Assembly: GCA_030648645.1 (NCBI GenBank)
Contig: JAUSHL010000045.1
Location: forward strand, 1-34,269
DNA: 34,269 nucleotides
Direction of reading: 5' to 3'
Source of the DNA: Candidatus Daviesbacteria bacterium
Lineage (GTDB): Bacteria; Patescibacteriota; Microgenomatia; Daviesbacterales; UBA10151
The notes below the pieces were generated by a model. It did no database searches and was not told where the DNA came from. It saw only the letters and a list, made by a program, of their open reading frames with translations. Each line of letters begins with the position of its first letter. Position 1 is the first letter of the stretch. The translations under genes and the position numbers were made by a program. Below are positions 28,921 through 34,269 of the stretch, one piece after another.

Positions 28921-29847
28921 TTATCCCTTAATTAACTTAAAACTAACTTTATATGTAAAAAAATCAATACTTTGCGTAACTGCTAATGCTCTTCTCATAC
29001 GGATATCGTCTTCCAACGCGATGATTACTCCCTGGACAGTTTGTCCTTTTTCTGCAAGTTCTTCTTTTACATAACCCATATATCTTTGAATTTGTCCAAT
29101 AACTGCATCGCTCGCTCTTCCTTTTTTTAGTTCAACTACTAATAATTCTTTTTTATCTTTACTTATTGCTAAAATGTCTATTGGTCCTGTATCGCTTGGA
29201 TATTGTTGACCAACAAGTTCTCCTTCTTCTTCAAAAATATTATATTTTTTACCTAATTCTGTGTGTTCCCAATTCTGCACTAAAAAATCTTCAAGGTGCA
29301 TTTCCAAAGCAAAAGTTGATGGGTCTTCAACAGACTCATCAGTTGAAATAATAGTTGGTGGGCGATCTCCAGCAATAAAATTCTCTATCTCTTCGGCATA
29401 TTGAGTAATATTGCTTACTGTCCCGATCGATCCTGCAGAATTTTGGAGAGGTTGACTCATTTGAGATCTTTCAATCGTCTTTGGAAACCAGCGAACATCA
29501 CGACGATGAGGAAGAATCTCACCCTTATGATAGCTATAATTTGTAGTAAGTTCTCCAACAAAATAGGAGCCTTTGTTATTTGGACATAACACAATATCAT
29601 TTATTTGAAGCCCTTTGCATATTGTCCATAACATTCCACAAGCAAGACCGGCAGCAACCTTTGTTTTATCAAGATGCTTTTCAAGAAATATGGGGATGAA
29701 CTCTTTGTTAAAATCCCGCCAATTTTCTGGAAGTTTATTACTCAAATCCATATCTAATCCAAAATCAGCACCAACGAAATTACCTGTATGTGCTTCCTCT
29801 GCATATAAACTTTTGCGACCAAGCATAATTCGATAGTAGTTTTTCAT
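28921..29847 (-). CDS. Restriction-type nuclease: PUA/EVE-like reader plus NucS-like PD-(D/E)XK domain
   Basis: A 308-residue protein. The N-terminal half (about 1-125) has INDIVLCPNNKGSYFVGELT and HRRDVRWFP, the pattern of PUA/EVE-like modified-base readers. The C-terminal half (180-300) is a DUF91/NucS-like nuclease with Glu in LEMHLEDFL, Asp224 in GPIDILAIS and E239-x-K241 in LVVELKKG, followed by the helix IGQIQRYMGYV. It should cut DNA, perhaps guided by base modification. It was in one operon with the methylase whose stub follows 3 nt later. The partner's loss raises the question how the host is protected. Confidence 0.8.
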   Translation of the reverse strand: MKNYYRIMLGRKSLYAEEAHTGNFVGADFGLDMDLSNKLPENWRDFNKEFIPIFLEKHLDKTKVAAGLACGMLWTICKGLQINDIVLCPNNKGSYFVGELTTNYSYHKGEILPHRRDVRWFPKTIERSQMSQPLQNSAGSIGTVSNITQYAEEIENFIAGDRPPTIISTDESVEDPSTFALEMHLEDFLVQNWEHTELGKKYNIFEEEGELVGQQYPSDTGPIDILAISKDKKELLVVELKKGRASDAVIGQIQRYMGYVKEELAEKGQTVQGVIIALEDDIRMRRALAVTQSIDFFTYKVSFKLIKG

Positions 29848-29918
29848 ATTTTCTTGCCTAATTATTGCACAAAAGGGGTTGAAATAGTATTAACTATTAT
29901 TTATTGGTTTACTTATAG

Positions 29919-29924
29919 TATTAT
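29919..29924 (+). promoter_or_regulatory. -10 box of the protease gene
   Basis: TATTAT, 6 nt before the ATG at 29931. Weak on its own; included because the spacing fits the window-wide pattern. Confidence 0.35.
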
Positions 29925-29930
29925 TACCTC

Positions 29931-31193
29931 ATGATAACGGCTATGAAAAAAGTCTGGAAGTTTGTAAAGAAATTATTCACTAGACTTAGGACTTTTTTAA
30001 GAAAACTCCTTTTTCCTCTGTATTTCTTCCCTTTAAAACTAATTACCTATTCTACTTATTATCTCCTAAAATTCCTGATTAAATTAATCTTTGCCTTGTT
30101 TGGATTGATTATTGATTGTATTGTTTACCCTTTCAAAAGCATGAAAAATTTACTTAAATTTATCCTTATATTAATTGCTATCTTATATTTGTTTGCCTCT
30201 CTTTTTGTAATTGCAGATTATCTAAAGAAAGAATATGGCTGGTGGGGTAAATATTTTTGTTCTATTGGCACAAAGGAAAAGCTTCAGAGTAATGTTTTAA
30301 GAATTGTGGGAGGTTATTCTGAAGGTTCAGGTTTTTTCATCTCAGAAAATCAAGTATTAACTAACTTCCATGTTATTGCAGATGAACCAAGTCCTAAAAT
30401 AATATTCCCTGACGGGAGTTTTATTACTCCTTATCAAATTTTGGGAGATAAAAATGCTGATTTAGCAATTCTACTTACAAAAGAAAAATACCCTGATAAA
30501 GTATTATCTATTCCAGATCGGATAAATCTTTACCCTGATGAACCACTTCTTTCCGCGGGCTATCCAATGGGAACTGATTTGGCAGGTAAAGCAACTGTTG
30601 TCCGTGGTAATTTTATTGACTTTCGCTACTCTAAAAAGAATCCTGTTTATTATCTTCAAACAAATCTTAGTCTAGTTGAAGGTATGAGTGGTGGACCTCT
30701 GACAGATCAATGTGGGCAAGTTGTAGGTATAAACACAATGGGTTTGGCAGGATTATCTATGTTTATTGGAGCTGACCAGGCAAAATCTATGGTTCCGCAG
30801 TTTACTGATATGGAAATTGAAAAGATTAATGTTGATCCCTCTCTATCCCCAGAGGATTCAGTCAGGGCTTTTTATACTTATCTTAAAGCCAGAAGAATGG
30901 AAGAAGGATTTAAATTACTAAGCACAATATATCTTCAGAAAACAAACTTTCAGGAATGGACCAACAGATTTACAGATATTTTAGATGTAGATGTTATTAA
31001 GTCTGAAAGGTATAAAGATACAGATGATACTGCTTCTGTTAAATTTGCTACAAAAAACTGGGTAGACGGAGAGGTTGAAATACATTTTTATGAAGGAAAC
31101 TGGGAAACTGTTAAAGAAGATGGAGTTTATAAAATGAATAAAAGCAAGATTTTAGAAGTAGAAAATCCTGATTATTCATGGTTTTATGAGTAA
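29931..31193 (+). CDS. Membrane-anchored trypsin-like (DegP-type) serine protease with C-terminal NTF2-like domain
   Basis: A 420-residue protein. Basic N-terminus, hydrophobic helices at about 26-62 and 74-95, then a trypsin fold with the triad His147 (LTNFHVIA), Asp177 (NADLAIL) and Ser253 (GMSGGPL). No PDZ domain follows. Instead, residues about 285-415 (SPEDSVRAFYTYLKARRMEE to the end) look like an NTF2-like/DUF4878 ligand domain. A start four codons in (MKKVWK) is possible. It probably does surface protein quality control or processing. It is divergent from the nuclease gene, with about 80 nt between. Confidence 0.85.
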   Translation: MITAMKKVWKFVKKLFTRLRTFLRKLLFPLYFFPLKLITYSTYYLLKFLIKLIFALFGLIIDCIVYPFKSMKNLLKFILILIAILYLFASLFVIADYLKKEYGWWGKYFCSIGTKEKLQSNVLRIVGGYSEGSGFFISENQVLTNFHVIADEPSPKIIFPDGSFITPYQILGDKNADLAILLTKEKYPDKVLSIPDRINLYPDEPLLSAGYPMGTDLAGKATVVRGNFIDFRYSKKNPVYYLQTNLSLVEGMSGGPLTDQCGQVVGINTMGLAGLSMFIGADQAKSMVPQFTDMEIEKINVDPSLSPEDSVRAFYTYLKARRMEEGFKLLSTIYLQKTNFQEWTNRFTDILDVDVIKSERYKDTDDTASVKFATKNWVDGEVEIHFYEGNWETVKEDGVYKMNKSKILEVENPDYSWFYE

Positions 31194-31315
31194 CATTAAA
31201 TGTTAAATTGATAAGTGATAAAATTAAAAAATTATGAATAAAGCAAAAACAAAATGATTGTATAACGAAAATTGTGTGTTAGATAATCCTAATGTACGAT
31301 GTTGAAATTTCTTGA

Positions 31316-31321
31316 TATACT
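31316..31321 (+). promoter_or_regulatory. Extended -10 box before the methyltransferase gene
   Basis: TTGATATACTTT; TATACT ends 6 nt before the ATG at 31328. Same string as before the THUMP-like gene. Confidence 0.55.
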
Positions 31322-31327
31322 TTTGTT

Positions 31328-32086
31328 ATGTCAAAAGATTTTTATGATAAAGTCGCTAAAAAATTAGGAGGCTATGGATATGGTATTAGTCCTCAATATG
31401 AAAAGGAATTTCCAGCAGAAGACCCTGAAAAGATTTTTAAAGAAAAAATTATAGAGTTAAGTTCAAAAGATAAAACTGCTTTGGATATTGGATGTGCTGA
31501 TGGTAAATTTACTCTTTCTATTGCACCTTCTTTCCAAAAAATATATGGGATTGATACTTCAAAAGTAAATTTGGGTATAGCAGAAAGCCATAGTGATGAT
31601 GGAAGAAGTAAAAATGTCGAATACTCGTTGCAAGATGCTAGCAATACCTCATTTAATGATTCCTTTTTTGATCTTGCCTATTGTCGAAGAGGACCATCTT
31701 ATTATGAGGAATACTGCAGGATTCTTAAACCTGAAGGATATTATCTTGAAATTGGGATAGGGGAAAAAGATTGTACAGAGTTAAAAAAGATCTTTGGCAG
31801 AGGACAAAATTATGGAAAATGGGATAGATCTACTTTAGATGAAAATCTAGAAGAACTTCAAAAATTAGGTTTTAAAGTTATTTTTGCAGATAATTTTCAT
31901 TACTTTGAATATTACCCCTCTTATGATGAATTTGATCTTTTTTTACAGGGTGTTCCTATTTTTGAAGACTTTGATTCAGAAAAAGATAAAAAATTATTAC
32001 AAAAATATGTTGAAAAGTTTACAACTGATAAAGGTATTCAGTTATCACGCCACCGATTAGTAATGGTAATGCAGAAAGTCAGCTAG
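31328..32086 (+). CDS. SAM-dependent methyltransferase, class I
   Basis: A 252-residue protein. Motif I is ALDIGCADGKFTLS (about 56-69) with the G-x-x-D-G loop; motif II is IYGIDTSKVNLGIAE, with the acidic residue that binds the ribose; SLQDASNTSFNDSFFDLAYC fits motif IV. The C-terminal half (FHYFEYYPSYDEFDLFL) resembles UbiE/arsenite-type small-molecule methyltransferases. Substrate unknown. It begins the run of metabolic small genes; the amidohydrolase follows 9 nt later, so the two are likely co-transcribed. Confidence 0.85.
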   Translation: MSKDFYDKVAKKLGGYGYGISPQYEKEFPAEDPEKIFKEKIIELSSKDKTALDIGCADGKFTLSIAPSFQKIYGIDTSKVNLGIAESHSDDGRSKNVEYSLQDASNTSFNDSFFDLAYCRRGPSYYEEYCRILKPEGYYLEIGIGEKDCTELKKIFGRGQNYGKWDRSTLDENLEELQKLGFKVIFADNFHYFEYYPSYDEFDLFLQGVPIFEDFDSEKDKKLLQKYVEKFTTDKGIQLSRHRLVMVMQKVS

Positions 32087-32095
32087 ATAATTTTT

Positions 32096-32896
32096 ATGAT
32101 TATTGATTCTCATGTTCATCTATCTATTTATGAAAAGCAGGCAATTTCTTTGCAAGATGCTTTAGATGAATTACTAGAGGAAATGAGGAGAAATAATGTA
32201 AGCTATGCAATTATTATTCCTGATAACATAGAAAATGATGCCAAAATTGCTGATTTGGATTCTGCAATTTCTCTAATTAAAGGAAAGAATAATTTATTTC
32301 TTTTAGGTAGTCCGCAAATTATTCAAAGAGGAAGTAGTGAGGCTAATAGATATAAAAAATTATTTATTCAAGGAACAATTAAAGGTATTAAGTTTTTTCC
32401 TGGGCATGATCCATATTATCCTACAGATGAAAGATGCCTGTCTTACTTCGAAATGTGCCAAAATTTGGGTATTCCTGTTATTTTTCATACTGGAGAAAAT
32501 TCAAACAATCCTGAGTTATCCAAATATAATGATCCAAAATATATAGTAGAAGTGGCTAAAAAGTACCCAAATTTGAAGGTAGTTATTACTCATTATTACT
32601 GGCCTAGAATTGAATACTGCTATGAAGTTACTAAAAATATTCTAAACATCTATTTTGAGTTAGCAGGAACAGCTGACGATGAAGTTTTAGAAAAAAGCGG
32701 AGGTATAGAAAAAATGAGAGAGGTTTTATTAAAAACTGTTAAAGATAGACCAGATCAAGTTATTTTTGGAACTGATTATCCAATGTGTAGTATCAAAAAA
32801 CATATTGAATTAGTGCGGTCTCTTAATTTATCAGAAGATATAAAAGAAAAAGTTTTCAGTGGAAATGCTATAAATCTTTATAAATTATCTATATAA
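32096..32896 (+). CDS. Amidohydrolase-2 family metal-dependent hydrolase
   Basis: A 266-residue TIM-barrel hydrolase. The metal ligands are visible: H-x-H in IDSHVHLS (6-8), His in VIFHTGEN, His in VVITHYYW, and the catalytic Asp in VIFGTDYPM. Family members hydrolyse or decarboxylate small cyclic or aromatic substrates; the actual substrate is unknown. It starts 9 nt after the methyltransferase stop. The C-terminal NAINLYKL is the usual end of the family. Confidence 0.85.
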   Translation: MIIDSHVHLSIYEKQAISLQDALDELLEEMRRNNVSYAIIIPDNIENDAKIADLDSAISLIKGKNNLFLLGSPQIIQRGSSEANRYKKLFIQGTIKGIKFFPGHDPYYPTDERCLSYFEMCQNLGIPVIFHTGENSNNPELSKYNDPKYIVEVAKKYPNLKVVITHYYWPRIEYCYEVTKNILNIYFELAGTADDEVLEKSGGIEKMREVLLKTVKDRPDQVIFGTDYPMCSIKKHIELVRSLNLSEDIKEKVFSGNAINLYKLSI

Positions 32897-32966
32897 TAAT
32901 TTAGATATGGTGAAAACGACCTTAATAACTACGTATATGATTTTAAGCAAAATAATTTAGATTTTT

Positions 32967-33323
32967 ATGATTATCAAATGGAAAAACGTTCCTGATATTT
33001 ACAATTATGTGTGTAAAACATTGGCTATGGAAGCTGAGGATATCCCTATAGATAAAATTGATAAAGGTATATGGTATCTGGATGAAATTGATATTTCTCA
33101 AATTATTACTGATAAAGAAATGATCGAGAGGCATGATCAAAATTCTTTGCATATCCAGAGAAGAGATAATTTTATAGATTTAATTAAAAAAGGTAAAGAA
33201 ATATTACCTTTAATTATTTTAGGAGAAGATTTATTCTTAGTCGATGGTTATGCAAGATATAGAGCTTTGAAGAAATTAGAAATAAATAAAGTTAAGTTAT
33301 TTAGACAGAGATTTAGTTTGTAA
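32967..33323 (+). CDS. ParB/sulfiredoxin-like small protein
   Basis: A 118-residue protein. EILPLIILGEDLFLVDGYAR followed by YRALKKLEI matches the core of the ParB/Srx fold (PIIV....LVDG.HR..A...LG), in which the nucleotide-binding G-H-R has become G-Y-A-R. No DNA-binding domain is attached. The N-terminal half is unfamiliar. It is followed 19 nt later by a second ParB-like gene. It may be a stand-alone nucleotidase or kinase-like member of the fold. Confidence 0.65.
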   Translation: MIIKWKNVPDIYNYVCKTLAMEAEDIPIDKIDKGIWYLDEIDISQIITDKEMIERHDQNSLHIQRRDNFIDLIKKGKEILPLIILGEDLFLVDGYARYRALKKLEINKVKLFRQRFSL

Positions 33324-33329
33324 AAATAG

Positions 33330-33335
33330 TATACT
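33330..33335 (+). promoter_or_regulatory. -10 box before the second ParB-like gene
   Basis: TATACT, 6 nt before the ATG at 33342. It also lies just past the end of the preceding gene. Confidence 0.5.
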
Positions 33336-33341
33336 TTCCCT

Positions 33342-33779
33342 ATGGCTAAAAAATTTACTTTAGAAAGTGCTTTGAAGGCAAGAAAAGAAGCAAATTTGGA
33401 AGAATGGGTTCAGCAGTATTTGAGGGATGAAGGGCATAATATAAAATTAGCTGATATTTTAAGAGAAAATAAAATTGTTTGGGTAGATTTAATTAAATAT
33501 AATCTGGATAAATTAAAAAGGGCAATGGGACCAGAGGAAGAAATGCCTTTTAAAGAAGAAAAAGAAAAATGGGAAGAAAGAATAGAAAATTTTTCTGTCT
33601 TGATTAAAGGAGGATTTACTCCTCCTCCTATTATAGCAACTGATTTTTGGGATGATATTTCTATCTCTGATGGAACTCATAGATTTGAAGCATTAAAACA
33701 AACAGGTCATAAAAAATATTGGGTAATCTTTTTTATTAAAAATTCTATTTCCAAACAGAAAATATTAGAAAATCTGTAA
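33342..33779 (+). CDS. ParB-like small protein with SDGTHR motif
   Basis: A 145-residue protein. The N-terminal 90 residues are helical and charged. The C-terminal part GGFTPPPIIATDFWDDISIS then DGTHRFEALKQTG fits the ParB/Srx core, here with the intact G-T-H-R nucleotide-binding signature. It has its own -10 box 6 nt upstream. Adjacent to another ParB-like gene of different sequence; not a duplicate in any obvious way. Function unknown; not a chromosome-partition ParB, since no HTH domain is present. Confidence 0.7.
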   Translation: MAKKFTLESALKARKEANLEEWVQQYLRDEGHNIKLADILRENKIVWVDLIKYNLDKLKRAMGPEEEMPFKEEKEKWEERIENFSVLIKGGFTPPPIIATDFWDDISISDGTHRFEALKQTGHKKYWVIFFIKNSISKQKILENL

Positions 33780-33822
33780 AATATGATTCACACTTTAGCT
33801 AAAAGTGTTATATATATAATAT

Positions 33823-34269
33823 ATGACTTTATACAAAGGCAAAATTTATAGTCAGGATGATGTTTCCCTCAGAGAGCCAAATATTGATCTTATCAATGAG
33901 ATAAATAAAATAAACTTTACAGAGTTAGATTGGATCAAATGGAGGAAATTAGCCCAAAAAGATAACAGTGTCTATTATTTTGCCATCTATTATAAAGATG
34001 AATTAGTAGGTGAGATATTTTTACATGACATTAATCAAAAAACTAAAGAAGCTTTATTAGGTTATCATCTTTTTAATCCTGATTATAGGGGAAAGGGAAT
34101 TGGTACTTTAGCCCTTGGATTGTTACAAAAAATTGTTAAAAATGAAATGAATTTATCTAAGCTAATAATTATTACTGGGATAGATAATGTTCCATCTAAA
34201 AAAATTGCAGAAAAATGTAACTTTAAGTATGTTAGTCCTTCTTGGGAAGACCCCAAAAAAGTTGTTTAT
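33823..34269 (+). CDS. GNAT-family N-acetyltransferase, 3' end cut by the window
   Basis: An open frame of 149 codons from the ATG at 33823 to the right edge. LGYHLFNPDYRGKGIGTLAL holds the acetyl-CoA loop (R-G-K-G-I-G), and LIIITGIDNVPSKKIAEKC then FKYV is the C-terminal motif. Little of the protein is missing. Upstream are CACTTT-AGCTA-AAAGTG (33789-33805), a small hairpin, and TATATATAAT boxes 2-6 nt before the ATG. Confidence 0.8.
   Translation, partial: MTLYKGKIYSQDDVSLREPNIDLINEINKINFTELDWIKWRKLAQKDNSVYYFAIYYKDELVGEIFLHDINQKTKEALLGYHLFNPDYRGKGIGTLALGLLQKIVKNEMNLSKLIIITGIDNVPSKKIAEKCNFKYVSPSWEDPKKVVY

Noticed and set aside
20066-29847. DISARM or BREX as the name of the island
   Set aside because: No DrmA, DrmB, DUF1998, PglZ or BrxC-type gene is present; only the motor-methylase logic is shared.

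Overview
The window looks like chromosome from a small-genome Candidate Phyla Radiation (Patescibacteria) bacterium, most likely of the Microgenomates type. This is an inference from AT-rich DNA with tight gene packing, a 965-residue isoleucyl-tRNA synthetase with HHAWG and MHKSKGN signatures, a group I intron inside a tRNA gene, several small GIY-YIG and PD-(D/E)XK proteins, and many short orphan genes. TGA is used as a stop, so there is no sign of the UGA recoding seen in some CPR lineages. No 16S gene is present to settle the lineage.

Region 1 (1-7150) is rich in tRNA genes and tRNA debris. It holds two minus-strand membrane proteins (the first cut by the edge), a tRNA-Asp(GUC) split by a 200-nt group I intron, a LAGLIDADG homing endonuclease just upstream, a LysM protein, tRNA-Gly(CCC), pyrD, a GC-rich structured stretch, tRNA-Thr(CGU), an Ig-like membrane protein, an O-antigen-ligase-like protein, tRNA-Val(CAC) and a GIY-YIG protein. 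Four tRNA-like remnants lie among these, two of them with palindromic DNA inserted into a loop. Both nuclease genes end inside the neighbouring tRNA gene and use its bases T8-A9-G10 as the TAG stop.

Region 2 (7151-16630) is mostly housekeeping: lepB, parB, rpmA-rplU, rodA/ftsW overlapping ileS, a GNAT acetyltransferase, a THUMP-like fragment protein, a Cas4-like PD-(D/E)XK protein and ftsA. Many genes here have a -10 box only 6-8 nt before the start codon, which implies leaderless mRNAs.

Region 3 (16631-20060) is accessory: a membrane-anchored FG-GAP-like protein, an orphan gene, a second Cas4-like gene broken by a 33-bp palindromic insertion flanked by ATAA, two orphan genes, and hairpin repeats.

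Region 4 (20061-29850) is a defence island on the minus strand. A four-gene operon encodes a PLD-SNF2 helicase, an Eco57I-like adenine methylase with specificity region, an orphan of about 155 residues, and a Tudor/CarD-like plus HTH protein. Upstream of it lie repeat-rich spacers, a DUF433/DUF5615-type toxin-antitoxin pair between direct repeats, the N-terminal stub of another DNA methylase, and a PUA/EVE-like plus NucS-like nuclease that has lost this partner.

Region 5 (29851-34269) is on the plus strand: a membrane-anchored trypsin-like protease, a SAM methyltransferase, an amidohydrolase, two ParB-like small proteins and a GNAT gene cut by the right edge.
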